Notes under the pieces: model-generated | What the model was told of the DNA's origin: nothing | The model's input: only the letters and a program-made list of their open reading frames with translations | Databases searched by the model: none | In this document: positions 1 through 6,979 of the stretch, piece after piece | How the letters are laid out: every line of letters starts with the position of its first letter | Position numbering within the stretch: position 1 is the stretch's first letter | Program-made: the position numbers and the translations under genes | Assembly (NCBI GenBank): GCA_038211505.1 | Contig: JBBQVO010000099.1 | Coordinates: 1-12,253 of the forward strand | Direction: 5' to 3' | DNA from: JBBQVO01 sp038211505 | GTDB taxonomy: Bacteria; Chloroflexota; Dehalococcoidia; DSTF01; JACRBR01 | Length of the DNA: 12,253 nucleotides

Positions 1-1
1 G

Positions 2-910
2 CAGAACATCATGGTGTTCCGTTTCGGCAACGGCATTTTTGAGCCTGTGTGGAACCGCCGCTACGTCGACAACGTGCAGGTCTCCGTAGGCGAAACCGTT
101 GGCGTCGAAGGTCGCGGTGGTTACTACGAAGAGTCGGGCGCGCTGCGCGACATGGTGCAGAATCACCTGATGCAGGTGCTGGCGCTGATCGCGATGGAGC
201 CGGTGGCGTCGTTCGGCGGCGACGCCGTGCGCGACGAGAAGGCGAAGGTCTTCCACGCGATCACGCCGATCCAGGACGTCGGCCGCAACACCGTGCGCGG
301 ACAGTACATCTCCGGCGCGATCCTCGGCGAGCAGGTGCCGGGCTACCGGCAAGAGGAAGGCGTCGCGCCGAGCTCGCGGACGGATACGTACGTGGCGATG
401 AAACTCGAAGTCGAAAACTGGCGCTGGGCGGGGGTGCCGTTCTACCTGCGCGTCGGCAAGCGGCTGCCGAAGCGCGCGACGGAAGTGGCGATCACCTTCA
501 AGACAGCGCCGCTGCAGCTGTTCCGCCAGATGGGCGGCGATAATCCGACGCCGAACCTGCTGGTGCTACGCATCCAGCCGGACGAAGGCATCTCGCTGCG
601 CTTCGGCGCGAAGGTGCCGGGCACGCGATCGGATGTGCGGCCGGTGAACATGGATTTCCGATACGGCAGCTCGTTCGGCGTGGATCCGCCGGAGGCGTAC
701 GAGCGGCTGCTGCTCGATGCGATGCTCGGCGATTCGACGCTATTCACGCGATGGGACGGCGTCGAAGCGGCGTGGGAACTGCTGACGCCGGTGCTCGATG
801 CGTGGGCGGACGGCGCGTCGCCGTTACAGTTTTATGAAGCCGGCACCTGGGGGCCCGACGCGGCGAGCGACCTGGTAGAACGCGACGGACGTGAATGGCA
901 CCGGATGTGA
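2..910 (+). CDS. zwf: Glucose-6-phosphate dehydrogenase, C-terminal part (5' truncated by window edge)
   Basis: This enzyme oxidises glucose 6-phosphate to 6-phosphogluconolactone with reduction of NADP+ in the cytoplasm, the first step of the oxidative pentose phosphate pathway. About 303 residues are visible of a family that is normally 460-510 long. The frame is open to the left edge, so the ATG at 11 is internal: the residues just before it and the FRFGNGIFEPVWNR stretch belong to the conserved core. Also visible are the VGVEGRGGYYE block and RDMVQNHL, whose His (bases 164-166) should be the catalytic base of the family. The family's C-terminal pattern follows: EAYERLLLDAMLGD, TLFTRW, then QFYEAGTWGP. 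The NADP-binding N-terminus and the DHYLGKE region lie outside the window. The stop is TGA at 908-910, overlapping opcA. Identity is firm. Confidence 0.97.
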   Translation, partial: QNIMVFRFGNGIFEPVWNRRYVDNVQVSVGETVGVEGRGGYYEESGALRDMVQNHLMQVLALIAMEPVASFGGDAVRDEKAKVFHAITPIQDVGRNTVRGQYISGAILGEQVPGYRQEEGVAPSSRTDTYVAMKLEVENWRWAGVPFYLRVGKRLPKRATEVAITFKTAPLQLFRQMGGDNPTPNLLVLRIQPDEGISLRFGAKVPGTRSDVRPVNMDFRYGSSFGVDPPEAYERLLLDAMLGDSTLFTRWDGVEAAWELLTPVLDAWADGASPLQFYEAGTWGPDAASDLVERDGREWHRM

Positions 911-2004
911 ACGACATCGAGCAGGTGCTCGATTCGCCGCTGTCCGTCGAACCGTCCGCGATCGAGGCGGAGTTCGCGCGCATCTGGCGCGAGACAGCGA
1001 GCCCCGGATCGGACGAGTCATCGATCCGCCTCCGCGTCGTGAACTTCGTCGGACTTGCGCGCAGCGACGCTGAACGCGAGCGCTTCGAAGACGTGATGCA
1101 GGCGCTTCCGCAACGCCACCCGTGCCGCGGCATTCTCGCCGTCGCCGCGCCTGATCACACAGGGCCGCTGGCGGCGTCGATCTCGGCGCACTGCTGGCGG
1201 GCGGGCGGCAGCCGTCATCTCTGTTCGGAAGAAGTCGTGCTGGCGGGCGGGGTCGCCGACGAGCAGGCGCTGGCGTCCGCCGTACTGGCGTTGCTGGTGC
1301 CGGAGCTGCCGGTGTCGCTCTGGGCGATCGCGGCCGACGACCTGCAGGGCAAGCTCCTCGACTTACTGCTCGATGCGGTTGATCGCGTGTACGTCGATTC
1401 GCAGGGGGTGCGCGATCTCGAGACGTTCTATCGCGGGATCGGAGTGGCGCATCGCGCGCACGATACGGCGGTATTCGATCTCGCCTGGTGCCGGCTGTCG
1501 TCGTGGCGCGGGCTCGTGGCGCAGTTCTTCGACGGCGACTCAGGCGCGGGGCGCCTTTCGCATCTTAACGAGATCGAGATTGTGTCCGGCGGCAATTCGG
1601 CATCGAGCCAGGCGCTGCTGCTCGCGGGTTGGCTGATCTCGTGCCTCGGCATGGAGCTGGCGGACGTGAGCACATCGGCGGACGTGATTCAGGCGACGTT
1701 GTACGACGCGAGCCACGGGGTCACGGTGCGTATCGTGAACGGAGACGCGCATGAGCTTCCGCTGAACTCGGTGCGGGTGCGGACGTCGGAGGCGGATTTC
1801 ATCGTCGAGCTGCACAGCGAGAGCGGCCATATGCACGTGCGTGAGGAGTGGCCGGACGCGCCGGTGCACCGCATCGTCGCGCGGGATCCCGATGATGATG
1901 CGTCGATCTTCGGGGAGGCGCTGGACGATACGTCGGGGTCGACGATCTTCATGGATGCACTCGAAAGCGCGCTCGCGCTGATCACGCCGAGTAGCGACGA
2001 ATAA
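895..2004 (+). CDS. opcA: OpcA-like glucose-6-phosphate dehydrogenase assembly protein
   Basis: OpcA-family proteins bind glucose-6-phosphate dehydrogenase and promote its assembly and activity; this is established for cyanobacteria and the family is also widespread in actinobacteria. The call rests on three things: position immediately after and overlapping zwf, length (369 residues, in the family range), and the general pattern. The N-terminal part contains an RLRVVNFVG strand. The middle includes AALVPELPVSLWA-type sequence (LLVPELPVSLWAI) typical of the family, and the C-terminal half runs SGGNSASSQALLLAGWL. No signal peptide or membrane segment is seen. The ATG at 895 overlaps zwf by 16 bases. 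An in-frame GTG at 907 would give the common 4-base GTGA overlap and a product four residues shorter. Neither start has a strong Shine-Dalgarno sequence, so translational coupling to zwf is likely. Confidence 0.88.
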   Translation: MAPDVNDIEQVLDSPLSVEPSAIEAEFARIWRETASPGSDESSIRLRVVNFVGLARSDAERERFEDVMQALPQRHPCRGILAVAAPDHTGPLAASISAHCWRAGGSRHLCSEEVVLAGGVADEQALASAVLALLVPELPVSLWAIAADDLQGKLLDLLLDAVDRVYVDSQGVRDLETFYRGIGVAHRAHDTAVFDLAWCRLSSWRGLVAQFFDGDSGAGRLSHLNEIEIVSGGNSASSQALLLAGWLISCLGMELADVSTSADVIQATLYDASHGVTVRIVNGDAHELPLNSVRVRTSEADFIVELHSESGHMHVREEWPDAPVHRIVARDPDDDASIFGEALDDTSGSTIFMDALESALALITPSSDE

Positions 2005-2050
2005 TCGGCGTTTCCCGTGTGCCAATCGGCGCGGCGTATCGGCCAGCCGT

Positions 2051-2908
2051 TCAGTCTTCGAGGAACTCCCAGACGACTTGCATGAAGCGATCGAGCTGAT
2101 CGTGATGCACCCAGTGGCCGGCGTCCTTCACGAGGACGCTCCTGTAGTCGTGAAAGGCCGTCGCCTTGCCGTCGGCCTCGGGATCCGGCGCCCAGCTCTC
2201 TGAGCCGCGGACGAGCAGGGTGGGGCAGCGGATCTGGTTCCAGATCTCACGCGCCTCGGCGATGTTGAACTCGTACGGCGAATGCAGCCGGACGTAGTTA
2301 TCGAACTTCCAGCTGAGGGTGCCGTCGTCGTTCTTGCGCATGCCGTGCAGCGTTAGGTGATGCGCCATCTCGGCCGTGAGATGCGGGTTCTCTTCGCGCA
2401 TGCGCTTCGTCGCGTCTTCGACGGAGGCGTAGCGGCGCGGCGTGCGTTTGTCGAACTCCTGCATGTCGTCGATCCAGCGACGCATGCGGATCGATGCCGG
2501 CGTGGGCTCGCCGACGCGCGGTCCGAGGCCTTCGACGGCGACGAGCTTCTTGACGTGTTGCGGGTAGACGCCGGTGTACTCCAGCGCGACGGCGCCGCCG
2601 AGCGAGTGGCCGATGACGGTGAGCGGCGAGCGATCGAGCTCGTGGCCGAGCTGCGCGACATCGAGCACGAACTCGGGCAGACTGTATTGGCCGCCGACGG
2701 CCCAGCCGCTATCGCCGTGACCGCGCAGGTCGACGGCGTAGACGCAGTAGCGTTCTTTGAGGCGGAGGGCGACGTGATCCCAGGTGCGGGCGTGATCGCG
2801 GTTGCCGTGGATGAGCATGAGAGGCGGATTGGCTTCGTCGCCCCAGACGACGTAGTGGAGCTTGAGACGCTGCGAGCAGTAGTACCTCGATTGCGGCTCG
2901 TCGGTCAT
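2051..2908 (-). CDS. Alpha/beta-fold hydrolase
   Basis: This is a soluble alpha/beta hydrolase of 285 residues. From the chosen start the visible landmarks are the oxyanion-loop motif HGNRDHARTW (about residues 34-43), the strand and turn VDLRGHGDS (about 59-67), and the nucleophile elbow GHSLGG with Ser102. There is a cap region, then VRGSESWAPDPEAD, which carries the candidate acid residue (Glu237 or a nearby Asp), and AGHW with the catalytic His265. The complete triad argues for an active enzyme. The substrate cannot be told: esterases, lactonases, C-C hydrolases, epoxide hydrolases and haloalkane dehalogenases share this frame. I chose the ATG at 2908-2906 because GGAGGG lies 4 bases upstream; a TTG at 2923 would place that site inside the coding region. 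The gene stands alone, convergent with opcA and separated from the importer operon by a hairpin. Confidence 0.92.
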   Translation of the reverse strand: MTDEPQSRYYCSQRLKLHYVVWGDEANPPLMLIHGNRDHARTWDHVALRLKERYCVYAVDLRGHGDSGWAVGGQYSLPEFVLDVAQLGHELDRSPLTVIGHSLGGAVALEYTGVYPQHVKKLVAVEGLGPRVGEPTPASIRMRRWIDDMQEFDKRTPRRYASVEDATKRMREENPHLTAEMAHHLTLHGMRKNDDGTLSWKFDNYVRLHSPYEFNIAEAREIWNQIRCPTLLVRGSESWAPDPEADGKATAFHDYRSVLVKDAGHWVHHDQLDRFMQVVWEFLED

Positions 2909-2912
2909 GCAT

Positions 2913-2918
2913 CCCTCC
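2913..2918 (-). promoter_or_regulatory. Strong ribosome binding site of the alpha/beta hydrolase
   Basis: On the minus strand the sequence GGAGGG lies 4 bases before the ATG at 2908-2906. It is the most complete Shine-Dalgarno match in the window and decides the start against the TTG at 2923, which would lie upstream of it. Confidence 0.8.
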
Positions 2919-2996
2919 GGCAATTGCGCGCGATGTGGGGAACGCTACGGCAGCGCGCCGCCGCCGTCAAGCGCGAGCGGGGGTTCGTGAATCAGG

Positions 2997-3025
2997 ATAA
3001 GTCGCGACGCGGGGTCTGTTGTCAA
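2997..3025 (-). promoter_or_regulatory. Candidate sigma70-type promoter for the alpha/beta hydrolase
   Basis: The minus strand has a perfect -35 hexamer TTGACA at 3025-3020, a 17-base spacer and a weak -10 candidate ACTTAT (3 of 6 matches) at 3002-2997. It lies downstream of the hairpin at 3054-3074 and about 90 bases upstream of the hydrolase ATG. The position fits independent transcription of the hydrolase. The -10 is poor, so this is a suggestion only. Confidence 0.42.
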
Positions 3026-3053
3026 TTCCGAGCGGGGACGACTGCAACGAGAA

Positions 3054-3074
3054 GGCCCGCCTGAAGGGCGGGCC
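3054..3074 (-). terminator. Hairpin terminator of the importer operon
   Basis: A perfect 8-base-pair GC-only stem (GGCCCGCC / GGCGGGCC) with a 5-base loop starts 29 bases past the stop codon of the second permease gene. On the minus strand it is followed by TTCTCGTTG, only a modest U-rich run, so intrinsic termination may be partial. It lies between the operon and the hydrolase promoter candidate and is the only clear hairpin of this type between genes in the window. Confidence 0.62.
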
Positions 3075-3103
3075 ATGAGATTCGACAGGAGCGCGGAGTG
3101 AGA

Positions 3104-4012
3104 CTAACGGCTGCCTCGCAAGCGCGGGTCGGCGATGTCGCGGATGGAGTCGCCGAGGAGGTTGAAACCAAGAACCGTGAGCGTAATCGCCGCGCCGGGG
3201 AAGAACGCGGACTGGATGTGGATGGGGTAGTTGTTTCGGGCGTCGCTGACGTCTCGACCCCACGAGGCAGCGTTCGGAATGCCGAGACCGAGGAACGAGA
3301 GCGCGGCTTCGGCCAGGATGATGCCGCCGAGCAGCGTCGTCATAACGATGATGGCGAGCGCGATCACGTTGGGGAGAATGTGCCGGAGTAGGACCCGCGG
3401 CGCCCAGGCGCCGCTCGCCCGCGCGGATTCGATGTACTGGTTGTTCTTTTCGGAGAGCACGGCGCCGCGAACGATCCGCGTGACGCCGGGAATCACAGCC
3501 AGGGTGAGCGCGAAGACGATGGTTCGAAACGACGGGCCAAGCGCCTGCGTGATGATGAGGAGCAGTAGGAGAGCGGGGAAGGCGATCGCGGTGTCAACGG
3601 CGCGCTGGATGAGGGAATCTACGAAGCCGCCCAAGTAGCCTGAGACGATGCCGACGAGCGTCCCGACGGCCGAACCGAGGACGACCGAGATGAACGCCAC
3701 CGACATCGAGATGCGGCTCCCGTAGATCGTGCGGCTGAAGATGTCACGGCCCAGGCGCTCGGTTCCGAAGATGTGCGCGGCCGAGTATCCGCCGTCGGTC
3801 GTGTTTGAGAGATGCGTCGCCGAATATGGCGCGATCAACGGCGCAAAGATGGCGCAGATCGTGAAGAGGACGATGATAATCAATCCCAGCAGGCCGAGTG
3901 GGTTCTGCCGCCCCACCGTTGCCAGCTTTCGCAGCCGGGCGCCGAGGGTTGGTGCGTCGAGTGACACTTCTCCGACGATCAGTGGGGGGCTCGCGGCGAT
4001 GTCTCTAGACAA
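3104..4012 (-). CDS. ABC importer permease, DppC/OppC type
   Basis: This is the second inner-membrane permease of a peptide/nickel-type ABC importer (BPD_transp_1 family with an OppC-type N-terminus), 302 residues, normal for the family. Visible features are a first membrane segment at about 40-62, the family hallmark FGTERLGRDIFSRTIYGSR at about 82-100, several further membrane segments from 103 on, the cytoplasmic EAA-type coupling loop at about 192-218 (QYIESARASG... RHILPN), and the ending GDSIRDIADPRLRG. The start is TTG at 4012-4010: a GAGGAA site sits 5 bases upstream, and the nearby ATG at 4026 runs into a stop in another frame. It follows the first permease gene by 9 bases, and its ribosome binding site overlaps that gene's stop codon. 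The two permeases should form the heterodimeric channel served by the binding protein at 5024-6760. Confidence 0.95.
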   Translation of the reverse strand: MSRDIAASPPLIVGEVSLDAPTLGARLRKLATVGRQNPLGLLGLIIIVLFTICAIFAPLIAPYSATHLSNTTDGGYSAAHIFGTERLGRDIFSRTIYGSRISMSVAFISVVLGSAVGTLVGIVSGYLGGFVDSLIQRAVDTAIAFPALLLLLIITQALGPSFRTIVFALTLAVIPGVTRIVRGAVLSEKNNQYIESARASGAWAPRVLLRHILPNVIALAIIVMTTLLGGIILAEAALSFLGLGIPNAASWGRDVSDARNNYPIHIQSAFFPGAAITLTVLGFNLLGDSIRDIADPRLRGSR

Positions 4013-4017
4013 GGTGG

Positions 4018-4023
4018 TTCCTC
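4018..4023 (-). promoter_or_regulatory. Ribosome binding site overlapping upstream stop, decides a TTG start
   Basis: On the minus strand GAGGAA lies 5 bases before TTG at 4012 and shares two bases with the TGA stop (4024-4022) of the upstream permease gene. This arrangement supports the TTG start and suggests translational coupling of the two permeases. Confidence 0.7.
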
Positions 4024-5020
4024 ATGAATAGCGAATCCGCGGATCGAGCCAAGCGTAGCTAATATCGACAAGCAGGTTGAGCACGACGACGCTGACGCCC
4101 GCGTAGAGTGTCATCGACTGCACGACATCAAAGTCTTTGTTGGCGAGGGCCTTGAACGTGTAATCGCCGAGACCCGGCAGCGTAAAGATTTCTTCGACGA
4201 TGAGCGCGCCGCCGAGGAGGCCGGCGATTTGCAGGCCGAGCACGGTGATGACGGGAATGAGCGAGTTCTTGAGTCCATGACGGAGCACGACAACACGATC
4301 ACGGAGACCCTTCGCGCGCGCGGTCCGCATGTAGTCCTGGCGCAGCACCTCGAGCAGGGATGAGCGCATCAGGCGCATGATGCCGGCTGCGGAGCCGAGC
4401 GCGAGAACGGCGGCGGGCGGCCCTAACTGCTTGAAGTTCAACCACGGGTCGTCCGTGATTCCGACGTATCGTCCGATCGGTGGCGCGTAGTTCCACAGCG
4501 CAATCGGGATGATCAGCACGAGGGTCGCCACCCAGAACACAGGCACGGCCAGCCCGAAGATGGCGGTCAGGCGCACAAAGTAATCCGGGATCGAATTGCG
4601 AAAGATCGCCGACACGATGCCGAACGGGATACCAACGACGACCGTGAAGATCAGCGTCAGCACCATGAGCTCTAGCGTCACCGGCAGACGTTTCCTCACG
4701 GTCGGAAAGACCGGCTTGTGGTCGACGTTCGATGTGCCGAGGTCGAACGTGAGCACACCTTTGGCGTACTTCCAGTACTGGCTGTCGGTGTTGAACGTCA
4801 CGAACTTGGGACTCGTCAGGTCGACCGATACGGGAAAGTACGGTTTATCGAGCCCCAACTGATGGTGAATGGCGTCAATCTGTCCTGGACCGCAGTTGAG
4901 CTGGCAGATCCGGATCGCCGGATCCCCGGGCACAATCCGAAGCAAGGCGAACACCGTCACCGACAGAATGATCAGGATGACGATGCCGCCCAGGATTCGG
5001 CGAAGAATGAACGTCTGCAT
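4022..5020 (-). CDS. ABC importer permease, DppB/OppB type
   Basis: This is the first inner-membrane permease of the same importer, 332 residues, normal for DppB/OppB proteins. The N-terminus (FILRRILGGI, then a membrane segment at about 10-28 and LRIVPGDPA) is typical. RLPVTLELMVLTLIF at about 111-125 opens the conserved transport domain. The EAA-type loop is at about 230-256 (DYMRTARAKGL... NSLIPV), followed by EEIFTLPGLGDY and the family ending SYAWLDPRIRY. Oddities lie in the first external loop: CQLNC at 39-43, where most relatives have no cysteines, and an apparent extra segment at about 64-88. The ATG at 5020 lies 3 bases past the stop of the binding-protein gene, and AAGG sits 8 bases upstream within that gene's last codons. 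Confidence 0.95.
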   Translation of the reverse strand: MQTFILRRILGGIVILIILSVTVFALLRIVPGDPAIRICQLNCGPGQIDAIHHQLGLDKPYFPVSVDLTSPKFVTFNTDSQYWKYAKGVLTFDLGTSNVDHKPVFPTVRKRLPVTLELMVLTLIFTVVVGIPFGIVSAIFRNSIPDYFVRLTAIFGLAVPVFWVATLVLIIPIALWNYAPPIGRYVGITDDPWLNFKQLGPPAAVLALGSAAGIMRLMRSSLLEVLRQDYMRTARAKGLRDRVVVLRHGLKNSLIPVITVLGLQIAGLLGGALIVEEIFTLPGLGDYTFKALANKDFDVVQSMTLYAGVSVVVLNLLVDISYAWLDPRIRYS

Positions 5021-5023
5021 GCG

Positions 5024-6760
5024 CTACGCCTTGTCGAGGTACCAGTCGTTGACGAAGAGGCCGCTGGCCCCGAGTCCGGTCGGGATGTTCTTGACGCGCG
5101 ATTGGTACAGCGTGAATGCGTACGGGCTGACGAGCGGCAAGAAGGTCGGGCCCTTGCTGTAGATGAGCTTCTGCAGATCGTGCATCGACTTGACGAAATC
5201 TTCATGCTTCGTCTTGGTCTTCGTGTCGTCGATCGCCGCGTCGATCTCCGGGTAGAGCTTGCCGACGCCTGTCGCGTAGATGTTGTTGCGCGCGGGGCCC
5301 TCGGAGTGCTGGAAGTCCATGTCGAATTCCGCGTACTCGTAGACCTGGTTGAGCGCCAGGCTGGCGTCGTACTTGAGGTTCGTGTAGTTGTCGAGCCACG
5401 TCGCGAACGGCTGCGCGTCGGCCTGGACGTCGAAGCCGGCGGCCTTCATCTGCTCCAGCCAGATCGGCAGGATGAGGTTGTGCTCCTCGATGGCGGAGTC
5501 GGCCGGCCACATGACCTTGACGCTGACGCGATCCTGACCGGTCGCAGCCCTGATCAGGTCTTTCGCCTTTTGCAAGTCAAAAGACTGGTACTGCTTGAGC
5601 TCGTCCGCGGAGAGCGCGACGTCGCCCATCGGCCAGTGCACGATGCCGTTTTCCTGCGCCTCGCCCTTGTACACCTTGTCGATGTACTCCTGGCGGTTGA
5701 GCGCGTAGTTGGCCGCCATGCGGATGCGGTCGTCCTTCCACGGATCCTTCGTCGGATTCATGGTGAAGGCGATGAACGTGTTGACAGGGTCGCGCTGCAC
5801 GAGGTAGTTGCTTCCCTGCTGTAGCTGCTTCGATTCGTCGACGTTGGCGGCCGTGTACGTGTCCAATTGACCAGACTGAAACGCGGTCCGAAGCGCCGAG
5901 CGGTCGGTGATGATTTTCACGTCCATGCCGTCGATGTACGGCAACGCTTCGTTGTTGTTTTTGTCGTCCTTGCGGTAGTAGTTCGGGTTTCGGTCGAGCG
6001 CCGCGCCCTGACCTTCGGTGTAGTTCTTGAGAATGAAGGCGCCGGCGCCAGCCGCTTGCTGCTTCAGCTTGGTAATGTTCGCGTCGCTCAGCGCTTCTTG
6101 CGGCACGATCGTGTTGATGCCGCTGCCGATGCGGTTGCTGAAGTAGCCGTATGGCTTCGGTGTCTTGAACGTATACGTATTGCCGTCGGGGGAGGCCGTC
6201 TGTGAATCCAGCCACTTGCCGATGAACCCGTAGGCGTTGGACTGAGGCAGCGTCTTGATGCGGTCGTAGCTGGTGACGACGTCGGCCGCGTTCAGATCGC
6301 GCTCTGGCACGCCGAGCGGGTTCGGACCAACTTTGACGCCCGGGCGGATGTGGAAGTTGTACTGCGTGTCAGCGACGACCTCGTACGCAGTCGAGAGGTC
6401 GTCGAAGCGGAACTTTCCGTCGAGCGCGGAGTAATTGACAAGCACGTTGTAGAGACGCGGGAAGTAGCCGACCGAGGCCGCGATACCGATGTACGGGTCG
6501 AACGTGTCGAAGTCCGCCGTGCTCGCGACCTGGTAGCGCCCTCCGCGCTTGGGGGTTCCGCTGGCCTGCGTCGGATTCGACGCCGCCGTCTTGCTGCCGC
6601 CCGCGGCAGTGGCGCCCGGCGTCTTGCTTCCGCTGTCGCTGCTACTACAGCCGACGAGCCAGACGGCGCCGGCTGCTGTGCCGGCGACGCCGACTCCCTG
6701 CAGCATGCGCCTGCGCGAGATGCGTTGTGCCGTCACATTGTCCCAGTAGCTACCGGCCAT
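5024..6760 (-). CDS. Family 5 substrate-binding lipoprotein of the ABC importer (peptide/nickel type)
   Basis: This 578-residue solute-binding protein captures ligand outside the membrane and delivers it to the two permeases encoded just downstream. The N-terminus has a twin-arginine motif (SRRRML, residues 15-20), a hydrophobic stretch, and a lipobox LVGC with Cys38 as the lipid-anchored residue, so export by Tat and anchoring as a lipoprotein are likely. A flexible Ser/Thr/Gly/Ala-rich linker covers about 39-67. The SBP_bac_5 domain follows, starting RGGRYQVASTADFDTFDPY, where family members typically read GG-LxxA---xx-LDP. It ends with the usual PLVSPYAFTLY and a final VNDWYLDK. The start ATG at 6760 has AAGGGAG 9 bases upstream (6776-6770). 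It is first in the operon under the promoter at 6814-6842. The ligand cannot be predicted; oligopeptides are the commonest, but nickel, sugars and antibiotics are known in this family. Confidence 0.94.
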   Translation of the reverse strand: MAGSYWDNVTAQRISRRRMLQGVGVAGTAAGAVWLVGCSSSDSGSKTPGATAAGGSKTAASNPTQASGTPKRGGRYQVASTADFDTFDPYIGIAASVGYFPRLYNVLVNYSALDGKFRFDDLSTAYEVVADTQYNFHIRPGVKVGPNPLGVPERDLNAADVVTSYDRIKTLPQSNAYGFIGKWLDSQTASPDGNTYTFKTPKPYGYFSNRIGSGINTIVPQEALSDANITKLKQQAAGAGAFILKNYTEGQGAALDRNPNYYRKDDKNNNEALPYIDGMDVKIITDRSALRTAFQSGQLDTYTAANVDESKQLQQGSNYLVQRDPVNTFIAFTMNPTKDPWKDDRIRMAANYALNRQEYIDKVYKGEAQENGIVHWPMGDVALSADELKQYQSFDLQKAKDLIRAATGQDRVSVKVMWPADSAIEEHNLILPIWLEQMKAAGFDVQADAQPFATWLDNYTNLKYDASLALNQVYEYAEFDMDFQHSEGPARNNIYATGVGKLYPEIDAAIDDTKTKTKHEDFVKSMHDLQKLIYSKGPTFLPLVSPYAFTLYQSRVKNIPTGLGASGLFVNDWYLDKA

Positions 6761-6813
6761 TTCTCGTGTCTCCCTTCAAGAGAAGCTGTCCTCCAACGTC
6801 GGCGAGTGGCACT

Positions 6814-6842
6814 ACAATCTCCCAATACGGAGTCTGTGTCAA
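6814..6842 (-). promoter_or_regulatory. Promoter of the importer operon
   Basis: On the minus strand a perfect TTGACA (6842-6837) is followed by a 17-base spacer and GATTGT (6819-6814), which keeps the most conserved -10 positions A2, T3 and T6. Transcription would begin near 6807, giving a leader of about 46 bases with the AAGGGAG ribosome site near its end. The palindrome at 6848-6881 begins 5 bases upstream of the -35. Confidence 0.65.
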
Positions 6843-6847
6843 GAGAT

Positions 6848-6881
6848 ACGTGAAGTGATCCTCACGATTTTCACTTCGCGT
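6848..6881. promoter_or_regulatory. Interrupted palindrome, likely operator between divergent operons
   Basis: Arms at 6848-6858 and 6871-6881 match in 10 of 11 positions (core GAAGTGA / TCACTTC perfect) around a 12-base spacer. The inner sequence carries a further GTGA-TCC-TCAC pair sharing the left GTGA. The centre lies near -57 of the importer promoter, a position used by activators, and overlaps or abuts a possible plus-strand promoter of the exporter. Neither predicted transcript clearly includes it, so a protein-binding site is more likely than an RNA hairpin. No regulator gene is in the window and the family of the regulator is unknown. Confidence 0.55.
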
Positions 6882-6932
6882 GTGCCTGAACCAGATTGTA
6901 CTCTACCGCGCGCCTTCTGTGTCACCTAAAAT
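6870..6932 (+). promoter_or_regulatory. Candidate promoter region of the exporter operon
   Basis: Two weak possibilities exist on the plus strand. One is TTCACT (6870-6875, 4 of 6 matches) with an 18-base spacer to GATTGT (6894-6899), the same -10 as in the divergent promoter. The other is a good -10, TAAAAT (6927-6932, 5 of 6), without a recognisable -35. Both lie 48 to 90 bases upstream of the chosen exporter start. The weak -35 elements fit control by an activator, but the evidence is thin. Confidence 0.3.
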
Positions 6933-6979
6933 TCACATCTATCCCAGTTTGTCTACCAAAAGAAGGCTGCCCCCTCCAG

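Noticed and set aside
2003..2050. Repeated AATCGGCG (2003-2010 and 2024-2031) between opcA and the hydrolase, considered as a terminator or attachment site
   Set aside because: The copies are direct, not inverted, form no hairpin, and 8-base GC-rich repeats are expected by chance at this composition. No terminator could be supported in this 46-base gap.
2357..3064. Plus-strand open frame opposite the alpha/beta hydrolase
   Set aside because: It lies almost entirely over a gene with a complete catalytic triad, runs on through the promoter region, and its own product has no recognisable motif.
4718..5824. Plus-strand open frame opposite the importer genes
   Set aside because: Composition is Val/Arg/Asp-rich without family motifs, and it spans two well-supported minus-strand genes in one of their mirror frames.
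6896..6979. TTG-initiated N-terminal extension of the first exporter
   Set aside because: The 28 added residues (Cys- and Pro-containing, non-family) do not resemble exporter N-termini, and the TTG lies within the probable promoter region.
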